Below, one piece after another: positions 42,690-51,222 of a stretch of 64,000 nt of DNA. A program made the position numbers and the translations under genes. Origin of the DNA: Tannerellaceae bacterium. Its GTDB lineage: Bacteria > Bacteroidota > Bacteroidia > Bacteroidales > Tannerellaceae. The notes below the pieces were generated by a model. The model had not been told where the DNA came from. It was given only the letters and a program-made list of their open reading frames with translations, and made no database searches. The stretch lies in contig JAIRKZ010000013.1 in NCBI GenBank assembly GCA_031259845.1, forward strand, positions 1-64,000. Direction: 5' to 3'. Within the stretch, counting starts at the first letter, position 1; every line of letters begins with the position of its first letter.

Positions 42690-42803
42690 CATTTTACCCC
42701 CTCCCTGTCTCGCTTATTTGTACTCCCATCCGGGATAACTCCTGAAAACACGCTGTATTTTGCACTTACCTTTTGATAAAATAATACTAAACGGAAGGAA
42801 GCA
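42690..42803 (+). repeat. copy 2 of ~105-bp dispersed direct repeat
   Basis: ccctccctgtctcgcttatttgtactcccatccgggataactcctgaaaacacgctgtattttgcacttaccttttgataaaataatactaaacgg. Confidence 0.85.
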
Positions 42804-42919
42804 CTAACTATATGCGCGCCAACCAACCCCGTACATGTATAAAACAAAGTAAAAAGCAGTCGTTTGCTATCTGTTTGCTTAGGTAAAAACAGTGGGTAAA
42901 AAGAGTCGTTTTAGCGTCG

Positions 42920-43110
42920 TTCCGGGCCTCCGGAAGCCACTTTTCCGGGCGCTTTCGAGCCTTCCGGTTTTTCATTGTGATGTCTTCAGCAAGTCATTGT
43001 GATGCTTTTGTAAAGACATCGCAATGACTTTGCAAAGGCATCGTACTCCTTTGCTGAAGACTCCGTCATGTTTTACCGGAATCGTCCGCTGGTTCCCCCT
43101 TTCCGCACAA
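42920..43110. repeat. array C: ~8-9 degenerate 21-22 bp units, hybrid of TTCCGG and CATTGTGATG types
   Basis: ttccgggcctccggaagccac / ttttccgggcgctttcgagcc / ttccggtttttcattgtgatg / tcttcagcaagtcattgtgatg / cttttgtaaagacatcgcaatg / actttgcaaaggcatcgtactc / ctttgctgaagactccgtcatg / ttttaccggaatcgtccgctgg. Confidence 0.7.
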
Positions 43111-43176
43111 AACATCCGTTAGCTGAAAACGCAAATTCCTTAAAATCTGTCAGCGGATAAGCCTTAACGGTAGCAT

Positions 43177-43209
43177 GAGGATACGCCACTTTTGACGCAT
43201 CCTCTTTTT
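43177..43209. terminator. possible terminator hairpin at convergent gene ends
   Basis: GAGGATACGCC-ACTTTT-GACGCATCCTC then TTTTT on +. Confidence 0.5.
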
Positions 43210-43212
43210 ATC

Positions 43213-44193
43213 TTATTCTTTTTCAAAAGCAGGAAGCCCATTTTTCCAATAAACTTCTTTCTGTGAAAGATACCAGGTTTTCCCCTTATCGTTATTTCCC
43301 TGATAAAACAGACAGGTTCTTCCATCCATATCCGTAAATATATGCGGATGGCCGGATTCGCTTTCATTCCATTCACCCGGTTTACCATTAGGGAGGAAAG
43401 GTTCCTTGAATAATCTTTTCCAGGTAATGCCATCCTCGCTAACGGCCACCCCGATTTGTTGAGGCCAGTTATTATAAGCTCCGGCATAGAACATATACAT
43501 TTTCCCATCTTGAACAGTGATAGAAGCAGCTTCTATACATTCGCCTTCCCATGGATAGACAGGGTAAAGGACGGAAGAGTCTGCTGCCTGTATCCAGTCT
43601 TCCCGGTTAAAGCCGGTAGATAGCGGAGCCGTAGCTACTCCCAGCATCTGTATTTTAAAATCCTTATCCCGCGTAGCGAAATAAAGGAAGTAACGTCCTT
43701 TAAACTCACAAACCTCCGCATCAATTGCGCGTCCGCAGTTCCAATCGCCGGTAGGACGGAAAATCGGATTAGTCGGGTTGCGGTCGAAATTGATACCATC
43801 GGTAGAAACCGCATGGCAGATAGCATCTTTCTCCCTGTTTCCATACGTCTGGTAAAACAGATGCACTTTTCCGTCGCGAACCAAAGCTCCCGGGGCACAA
43901 AGTCCGTTCTTTTCGTAAGGAGCATCCCTGGCCGGAGTTATCTCTCCTGCTTTCGTCCAGTTTATCAAATCTTTACTGGATGCTATACCAATCCCCATGC
44001 CGGTATTCGGGTTCTCTTTTTTCGGACGGATGGTATAATACATCAGATAACGTTCTTTAAAGTTTACTACATGCGGGTCTTTAGCGAACGAGACGCCGGT
44101 ACGCGAAGTATCTCCGAACATCATCCGGGATACCTGCGCACGCCCGGAAACAGACAAGAATAAGCAGCTTAGTAGAAGAATATATGTTCTCAT
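43213..44193 (-). CDS. five-bladed beta-propeller glycosidase-like protein (GH43/GH32-like)
   Basis: signal peptide MRTYILLLSCLFLSVSGRAQ; KDPHVVNFKERYLMYYTI, NCGRAIDAEVCEFKGRYFLYFA, WNESESGHPHIFTDMDGRTCLFYQG. Confidence 0.8.
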   Translation of the reverse strand: MRTYILLLSCLFLSVSGRAQVSRMMFGDTSRTGVSFAKDPHVVNFKERYLMYYTIRPKKENPNTGMGIGIASSKDLINWTKAGEITPARDAPYEKNGLCAPGALVRDGKVHLFYQTYGNREKDAICHAVSTDGINFDRNPTNPIFRPTGDWNCGRAIDAEVCEFKGRYFLYFATRDKDFKIQMLGVATAPLSTGFNREDWIQAADSSVLYPVYPWEGECIEAASITVQDGKMYMFYAGAYNNWPQQIGVAVSEDGITWKRLFKEPFLPNGKPGEWNESESGHPHIFTDMDGRTCLFYQGNNDKGKTWYLSQKEVYWKNGLPAFEKE

Positions 44194-44212
44194 TCTATTA
44201 AATGTTGATAGA

Positions 44213-45931
44213 TTAATTACCATAACCCGGGTTCTGTGTAAACTCTTCCGGATTTGAAACGTTCGTAAGTTGATCACGCGGTATCGGACGCAATACATGA
44301 TACTCTTTAAATTTACCGGCCGTTCTGGGGCTTATATCCGGGTCATTCATGCGCTCCATCAGTTTGCCGGTTCGTTTCAGGTCATACCAACGGTGCATTT
44401 CGCCCATCAACTCGCGGCCTCTTTCATCCAGAATAAAGTCAATCGTTATATCAGAAGGCTTCACGTTCATATCCGCCTCACGTCCCGGCATAGCTGCGCG
44501 CATACGGACTTTATTTATATATTCGGCTGCTTTCTGTGAATTTCCGGACAAGTATGCTGCTTCAGCTGCCAGTAAATACGTATCGGCCAAACGATAGACA
44601 AAGACGTTCCGCGATCCGCCCGTCCAGTTTACTTCCGGCCGTTCCGGATCAAGATGTTTTACCAAATACGCATACATCTTATACGAAGTGAAACGGGTAT
44701 TCGACGGCCATTCGGCATTCGGATTTTGTTCGGACTGTACATCTTTTTGCGGATCAATCTGTTCACGCATATATTCCGGAAGGAATACAAGTATTGGCCA
44801 AACCTCTTTAATCTGTTCCGGCGTCCATGGTTTTCTCGGATCAATCATCGCCAGTTCGCCTTTTGTCCAGACTTTCTCCTCCATCTTCTTTGTAAACGGA
44901 CTGAATACGTTTTCTTTAACCGAATTTTCCGTTATGTTCCAGCGGGATATAAAGCAATCTTCGTAGCGTTGGTCAATTGCCTCGTCAAACAATCTGATGG
45001 CATAATCGGTTGAGCGTTCGCGGCTCCAGGGCCTGCCATATTCGATCACACGTAATACACCCGGATGTTCTTCCGAATAGGCGGAAGTAAAATACATGTG
45101 AGCTGTGTTGCCTCCCCCGTTTAATTCGGCATTTTTCGTATATAAAACGGAGAAAAGGACTTCCGGATTCTGTTTGTTGTTTATATCCCATAATTCGGCA
45201 TGCGATTTGACTAATGAGTATTTACCGGAGTTAATTATTCTTTCTGCATAACTCAAGGCTTCATCATTCCGCTTGAGGGTAAGATATACTATCGACAGAT
45301 GATGCATGGCTGCATACCGGGTGATTCGTCCGAAATCAGAAGTTGGATATGTTTCCGGTAAGTTGTTGGCCGCAAATTCTAAATCGGTAACGATCTGTGC
45401 CCAAATATCGCCGGCTTTCGTTTTATGAGCGGTTGTTTCAGCAGAAGCGCTTGGTTTCAGCGGCATGGGTATATCTCCAAATTGCTGTACCAGGTGATAG
45501 TAGTGATGCGCCCTGATAAATAAAGCCTCCGCCAGGAAGCGTTCTTTCAGGCTGTCGTCTAATCCCGGTATAACATTGTTTTCCAAGCTTTCGATAACGG
45601 CATTACACTGGTTGATCGTCTTATAACAGCGATACCAAAATCCTCTGACATCGCCATTCGTCGCATCAATTGTCCATTCGAACCATTGTTCATGCCCTTG
45701 ATGGCCTATCCAAATATCAGAAGGGCCTTCGCACATATAAATCAGGAACTCCTGTATATACATTTCCCTTAATGTGGAATACAATCCGTTTACCCCATTG
45801 CTTATTCCGTCTTTGGTTGTATAGAAATTACCTACGGTTACTTTATTATAAGCTGTTTCGTCTAAAAAGTCACAAGCCGGTAAACATAGCAGAGACAGCA
45901 AACCTGTTATTATTTTATTTCGTATTTTCAT
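44213..45931 (-). CDS. RagB/SusD family nutrient-binding lipoprotein
   Basis: lipobox CLPACDFLDE, YRLADTYLLAAEAAYLSG, QNPGYGN C-terminus. Confidence 0.95.
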   Translation of the reverse strand: MKIRNKIITGLLSLLCLPACDFLDETAYNKVTVGNFYTTKDGISNGVNGLYSTLREMYIQEFLIYMCEGPSDIWIGHQGHEQWFEWTIDATNGDVRGFWYRCYKTINQCNAVIESLENNVIPGLDDSLKERFLAEALFIRAHHYYHLVQQFGDIPMPLKPSASAETTAHKTKAGDIWAQIVTDLEFAANNLPETYPTSDFGRITRYAAMHHLSIVYLTLKRNDEALSYAERIINSGKYSLVKSHAELWDINNKQNPEVLFSVLYTKNAELNGGGNTAHMYFTSAYSEEHPGVLRVIEYGRPWSRERSTDYAIRLFDEAIDQRYEDCFISRWNITENSVKENVFSPFTKKMEEKVWTKGELAMIDPRKPWTPEQIKEVWPILVFLPEYMREQIDPQKDVQSEQNPNAEWPSNTRFTSYKMYAYLVKHLDPERPEVNWTGGSRNVFVYRLADTYLLAAEAAYLSGNSQKAAEYINKVRMRAAMPGREADMNVKPSDITIDFILDERGRELMGEMHRWYDLKRTGKLMERMNDPDISPRTAGKFKEYHVLRPIPRDQLTNVSNPEEFTQNPGYGN

Positions 45932-45953
45932 ATTCTATTTTCCAGTTAGATTA

Positions 45954-48900
45954 TTAAAAACTTGCATTTATTCCGAATACAAACGAGGTTAAAGGGCGAT
46001 GATCTGTATAACTGTTACAATTCTCCGGGTCTAATCCAACGTAATCGCTCTTTGTCCATGTATATGGATTCTCAGTCATAAAATATATTCTGAACCTCTC
46101 GCTGTGAAACTTCCTCGATACTTCTTTTGGCAAGGTATATCCTACATTGATATTTTTCAGACGTATAAACGATAAATCCCGGTAAGCGTAATCGCTTTGT
46201 ACCAATAGATTCTGCGGATTGGTTATGGCCGGTTCCGGACAATCATTGGCAGGATTATCGGGTGTCCAGAAATCGACATTCAGATGGTTATAACGGGTTG
46301 AACCGGCTTCGTCGGTCAATACGCCCAGTACAGAGCCATATTTCTGGCGCGTATAGAAATAGATATTCAGGTCGAAATCCTTATAATACAATCCGGTGGA
46401 AAGACCTGCAGTCCATTTAGGTATCCTGTTATATATAAACAAATCGTCCTGATCGTATTTATCGTTCCTGTTTACATCTTCCACTTTAGGAGCTCCCGGT
46501 TCACGGGAATACTTGGCTGCTTCCGTTTCTTCGCTATATTGCCATACGCCTGCATATTTATACAGATGCTCCACATAAAGAGGCTGGCCGATAAACCATT
46601 TATTACCCGGGCTGTCTTCCTTGCCATTGAATAATTCAACGATTTCGTTCTTATTGTAACCGAAAGTAAAATCAAGAGTCCATCTGAAATCTTTTGTTAC
46701 GACAGGTACCGTATTCAACACAACTTCTATCCCTGAATTCCGCATCTTACCTACATTCTGCCAGGTGAATTCATATCCTGTAGTGACAGGCAAATTACGT
46801 TGCATCAATAAATCATGTGTGTTTCGTATATATCCGTCAATAGAACCGTTAATCCGGTTATTCAGGAAACCGAAATCAATGCCGGCATTATATTCTTCCG
46901 TACGTTCCCATCCTAACCGGTTATTGGGTAACTCGGTTGGCAGGTAGCCCATTGCCGATTGCTCAGTTGTGCCAAAATAATATACATATCTGCCCAAAGC
47001 GCCTTGTGTGGCGTATTCGGCAATAGCCGTATTGCCGGAATTCCCCCAACTTAAACGTAATTTCAGATTAGACAGCCAGTCAACCTCGTCAAGGAAAGCT
47101 TCTTCATTGATACGCCAGGCTAATGCCGCAGACGGGAAAAAGTCCCACTTGTTTCCGTCTGCCAGACGGGAAGAGCCATCGTAGCGACCAGTTAATGTCA
47201 ACAAATAACGATCTTTGAATGAATAATTGATGCGTCCCATGAAAGACAACAAGGCCCACTTACGAACCGAAGAAAGACGGGAAAATACATCCGGAGCTTC
47301 ATTTACATTATACCAGGAACCAAAGTAAGGCATATCCTGGCCTGTCAGACCCGCCAGTTCCGACCTGTCTGTTTGCATATCATGCACTAATGAAACATCA
47401 AAGCTATGTTCTTTCAATATTTTTTTATAGTTCAACAAGTTCGTGAATGTGATCTGTTGATCGTTCGTTTTTTTGAATTCGGCCGAAGGAGAAGCCAATT
47501 GACGGGCCTGCGTTGTGGCGCTCCGGTAAATGCCATTCTCAATAGCCGACATACCATAAGTCAGACTCGTACGGAATTTCAAACCGCTGATTATTTCCCA
47601 GTCTGCAAAGAGATTCAACAATATACGGGTTCGTTTTTCTTTGTTATCTACATTCTTTTTATCAATATCAAACATTGGATTCGAGTGTAATACAGTCTGA
47701 TACCAGCCACTGTTGTAGAAACGCATTTCTCCGTTTTCATCGTACGCTTCCGTCAGTGGGTCCAGTACAGTCCCGTATTTCCACACACTGTTATCGCCAT
47801 TATTACGGGTAGTCAAAGCCAGCAAAGAAGAATATCCGATAGTGAGATTTTTCGCCAGTTCCATATCTCCATTGATACGAGCCGAGAAGCGTTCATAGTT
47901 CATATTGTCAATAATACTCTGGTCTTTGTTGTATCCAAACACCAACATATTCCGGTTATGTCCGGCCGATTGATTGATGCTGATATTATGGTCTGTTTTA
48001 TATCCTGTTCCGCTGAACATCATATCCTGCCAGTCTGTGAAGCGTCCGGTAGTAAGAGCATTTAACTGGATATCATCAAATATTTCTTTATCTGTTTCGC
48101 CCTGGTTGGCGGCCCTCTTCCAGTCGGCATACTTTTCGCCACTCATCATATCGTAATTCTTGAACGATTTGGAAACCCCGGCATATCCGTCATAGTTGAT
48201 TGTCAACCGCGAATCTTTCCGGGCGCGTTTTGTCGTAATGATAATAACCCCGTTGGCTCCTCGTGAACCATAGATCGCAGTCGATGAAGCATCTTTCAAT
48301 ATATCGATCGATTCTATTTCGGCCGGATTAATCTCGTCAACCTTTCCGGCAAAGGGTGCATCATCTACTACGACCAACGGACTATTTCCGGCATTGATTG
48401 AATTATATCCACGAATAAGGATGGTAGAAGAAGAACCCGGCGCGTTTCCCATCGTAATATCCGCTCCTGCTATTTTTCCTTGTAAAGCCTGTATTGGATC
48501 TTTCATTACAGCTTGGTTCTGAATTGAAGAAGAAGAGAGTTGGGAAACAGAACCTGTCAGGTCTCTTTTTTTAATTGTTCCATACCCTACGACCAATACC
48601 TCTTCCAAAGCCTGAATATTTTCCGTCAGCGTAATCTCGAAGGAAATTTTTCCTTTAACGGAAATCTCTTGCAGATTGTATCCGATATAAGAAACAATTA
48701 ATACGGCATTTTGCGGTACCTCAAGCTGAAATTGTCCGTTTATATCCGTTATTATTCCACCGGCAGCGCCTTTTACTATAATATTGGCGCCAACAATCGG
48801 TTCTCCAAATTCATCTAAAACGATACCGGTTATTTTCTTTTGATTAGTATCGGGCGCCTGTTTCGCTATAGTCGATTTCAGCGTTAATACAATTAATGAT

Positions 48901-49163
48901 TCATTTTCTTTTTTATAAGATATTTCCGTATTAACCAGCAATTCGTTTAACGCTTCGTCTATCGTGGCATTTTCTACAACAAGACTGCTTTTTTGTTCGA
49001 GACTGGACAGGTCGTCATTATAAAAGAATTTATAATCACTGGAACGTTCGATCACACTAAGTATTTGACGGATGGGTTGATTTTTTACATTTACTGTAAT
49101 TTGTGCAAATAGTGTTGGTGATATTAATAAAAGGAATAGTGCATTAATAAATACATTTTTCAT
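45954..49163 (-). CDS. SusC/RagA family TonB-dependent transporter with STN domain
   Basis: STN, GIVLDEFGEPIVGANI, VLVVGYGTIKKRDLTGSV, IRGYNSINAGNSPLVVVDD. Confidence 0.97.
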   Translation of the reverse strand: MKNVFINALFLLLISPTLFAQITVNVKNQPIRQILSVIERSSDYKFFYNDDLSSLEQKSSLVVENATIDEALNELLVNTEISYKKENESLIVLTLKSTIAKQAPDTNQKKITGIVLDEFGEPIVGANIIVKGAAGGIITDINGQFQLEVPQNAVLIVSYIGYNLQEISVKGKISFEITLTENIQALEEVLVVGYGTIKKRDLTGSVSQLSSSSIQNQAVMKDPIQALQGKIAGADITMGNAPGSSSTILIRGYNSINAGNSPLVVVDDAPFAGKVDEINPAEIESIDILKDASSTAIYGSRGANGVIIITTKRARKDSRLTINYDGYAGVSKSFKNYDMMSGEKYADWKRAANQGETDKEIFDDIQLNALTTGRFTDWQDMMFSGTGYKTDHNISINQSAGHNRNMLVFGYNKDQSIIDNMNYERFSARINGDMELAKNLTIGYSSLLALTTRNNGDNSVWKYGTVLDPLTEAYDENGEMRFYNSGWYQTVLHSNPMFDIDKKNVDNKEKRTRILLNLFADWEIISGLKFRTSLTYGMSAIENGIYRSATTQARQLASPSAEFKKTNDQQITFTNLLNYKKILKEHSFDVSLVHDMQTDRSELAGLTGQDMPYFGSWYNVNEAPDVFSRLSSVRKWALLSFMGRINYSFKDRYLLTLTGRYDGSSRLADGNKWDFFPSAALAWRINEEAFLDEVDWLSNLKLRLSWGNSGNTAIAEYATQGALGRYVYYFGTTEQSAMGYLPTELPNNRLGWERTEEYNAGIDFGFLNNRINGSIDGYIRNTHDLLMQRNLPVTTGYEFTWQNVGKMRNSGIEVVLNTVPVVTKDFRWTLDFTFGYNKNEIVELFNGKEDSPGNKWFIGQPLYVEHLYKYAGVWQYSEETEAAKYSREPGAPKVEDVNRNDKYDQDDLFIYNRIPKWTAGLSTGLYYKDFDLNIYFYTRQKYGSVLGVLTDEAGSTRYNHLNVDFWTPDNPANDCPEPAITNPQNLLVQSDYAYRDLSFIRLKNINVGYTLPKEVSRKFHSERFRIYFMTENPYTWTKSDYVGLDPENCNSYTDHRPLTSFVFGINASF

Positions 49164-49174
49164 GTTCTACTATT

Positions 49175-49246
49175 TAAAGGTATTAATTATTGCGCCTGTT
49201 ATTTGCAAGATACCGTGGCGCATTTTATTATCACACAGGGACAGTA
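49175..49246. repeat. left arm of ~70-bp inverted repeat bracketing fecR/ECF sigma
   Basis: + strand: aaaggtattaattattgcgcctgttatttgcaagataccgtggcgcattttattatcacacagggacag. Confidence 0.9.
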
Positions 49247-49318
49247 TCATGATACTGAGCCTTATAGGGTTGGGGTTATTCTATTGTGTATTCATACTGT
49301 TCTTTTTAAGTTAAACAA

Positions 49319-50263
49319 TTATTTTAAGGCTCTCTCATAATCTTGTTTTTGCTTTTTATTCTCACGTAATATGATCAAACTGTCTTTAATTTCGTAGGAA
49401 AGCGGTGATGTTAAAGATAAAATTTGTAATATGCTTTCCAGGCTTGTATTTTTCAAGGTGCCTCTGAAACGTAGCTTTTTAAGCGCTTCAGATTCAAATA
49501 TAATGGTTGTATTATAATACCTTTCCAATATTTTAGCTATGTTTTCAAACGTTTCGGGTTTAAATCTTAATGTGTTATCTTTCCAACCAGCATATTCCCA
49601 CGCATCAGAAACCTGATTGTTCCGCATTTTACGATTCAGTTTGTTATATACCGTAAGATGATTGGGCAGCATTGTTATCTTATCATAATCCGATTCCACA
49701 TCCACCTTTCCGGTCATTAAGGCGATGGAAATATGCTCTTCGTTATCGTATGATTTAATATTGAATGAAGTACCGAGTACTTTTACGGCAATACCTCCTG
49801 TTTGTACGATAAATGTTCTTTCTTTATCGGGAGTAACCTCAAAAAAAGCCTCCCCATGAAGTTGGACTACACGTTCTTTATGATTAAAATGAGTCCCGTA
49901 TGTAACTTCCGAATCGGAGTTGATCCATACTTTTGTTCCGTCGGGAAGTATTATGCTTGCTTTCTGTCCCTTCTCTACAGCCACAATTGTATCGGAGAGG
50001 TTGCTGTTACCCTGGTTGTAGAAGTAAACAATTATTCCGGTAGCAAGCAAAAGCATGAATATGGCAGAGGCAGAGGCAATCCATTTTATAAATGGATTTA
50101 TAGATTTCTTGGGTTTACCCCATACAGCTACCGGCGCTGTTTGCAAAATGTTCAGTCGTACTTTAATCCTGTTCAATAACTCTTTTTTCAATGCCGGTTC
50201 CATTTCTTCCGACGCATTTTCCCATTGCTCCTGTCCCCATGAATTATAGTCCTGCTCTGTCAT
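49319..50263 (-). CDS. FecR family anti-sigma factor
   Basis: EKGQKASIILPDGTKVWINSDSEVTY, HGEAFFEVTPDKERTFIVQTGGIAVKVLGTSFNIKSY. Confidence 0.96.
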   Translation of the reverse strand: MTEQDYNSWGQEQWENASEEMEPALKKELLNRIKVRLNILQTAPVAVWGKPKKSINPFIKWIASASAIFMLLLATGIIVYFYNQGNSNLSDTIVAVEKGQKASIILPDGTKVWINSDSEVTYGTHFNHKERVVQLHGEAFFEVTPDKERTFIVQTGGIAVKVLGTSFNIKSYDNEEHISIALMTGKVDVESDYDKITMLPNHLTVYNKLNRKMRNNQVSDAWEYAGWKDNTLRFKPETFENIAKILERYYNTTIIFESEALKKLRFRGTLKNTSLESILQILSLTSPLSYEIKDSLIILRENKKQKQDYERALK

Positions 50264-50338
50264 TTTTAATCGTTTGTTATTAGTTGTACAAATAAGTGAG
50301 TAAAAACCGTTACGGCTATTTCAATATTTAACATTTAT

Positions 50339-50944
50339 TCATAGTAAGCAGAGCACAAGAAGAGATATGCTATAATTATAATGTTGTGCTATTTTCTCCC
50401 GCAAAAAGTTTATGGCTTTCCGGAGTTGAGATTCTACGGTGTTTTCGGATATGTTTAGTTTTTTCGCGATTTCTTTATTACTGTACAGATGGTGGCGGCT
50501 AAGGAGAAACACTTCTTTTCGTGCCGGCGGAAGCTGCTCTATCAGTGTATTTATATATTCATCCAGCATTTTGAACTCAACCTCTTTCTCCGTTGTATTC
50601 TCAACAGGTACAGGTATATAAGATATGAGATTCTTCTGATATAAAAGTTCATGGCTCCGTTTCCGATAGATATTAAGAAGCAGGTTCCTGGCGATGGTGA
50701 AGATAAAAGTAGAAAATGTCTTTTCGGGATCCAGTGATAATTTGTTTTCCCATATGCTGATGAAAACCTGCTGTACGATCTCTTCTGCCAGATAATCTTC
50801 GCCTGTGGTCATTTTCATAACAAAATTGTAGAGTTTTCCACTCCACTTGTTATAAAGATATTCAAAAGCAGTGATATCCCCTTTCTTCAGGTTACGAATA
50901 TGTAGTTGTTCTTCATGCATATCGGATTCAGGACAATGAGGCAA
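50339..50944 (-). CDS. ECF RNA polymerase sigma-70 factor
   Basis: region 2 AEEIVQQVFISIWENK and region 4 LPPARKEVFLLSRHHLYSNKEIAKKLNISENTVESQL. Confidence 0.96.
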   Translation of the reverse strand: MPHCPESDMHEEQLHIRNLKKGDITAFEYLYNKWSGKLYNFVMKMTTGEDYLAEEIVQQVFISIWENKLSLDPEKTFSTFIFTIARNLLLNIYRKRSHELLYQKNLISYIPVPVENTTEKEVEFKMLDEYINTLIEQLPPARKEVFLLSRHHLYSNKEIAKKLNISENTVESQLRKAINFLREKIAQHYNYSISLLVLCLL

Positions 50945-51036
50945 AGATATAAGATTTTAACCTATATATATTGATTTTGATAAAAAGATCGTATAGGAGA
51001 GAGGTATAAATAAAACGAGGACAGTGTATAGAAACA

Positions 51037-51112
51037 CTGTCCCTGTGTGACAATAAAAATCGTACTGCGGTATCTTGCAAATAACAAGCACAATTCTTAT
51101 TTACCTTTTGAG
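51037..51112. repeat. right arm of ~70-bp inverted repeat bracketing fecR/ECF sigma
   Basis: + strand: ctgtccctgtgtgacaataaaaatcgtactgcggtatcttgcaaataacaagcacaattcttatttacctttt, reverse complement of the 49175-49246 element. Confidence 0.9.
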
Positions 51113-51222
51113 TTACAAAGGTAAAGGATAATTTGGAATTATTTTAATTCAGGGCTGACATTCAGCGATTCAGGGAGGAAAAAATCCGAACGGCAAGCAT
51201 CCGGAACGCCATATGTGTTTTT

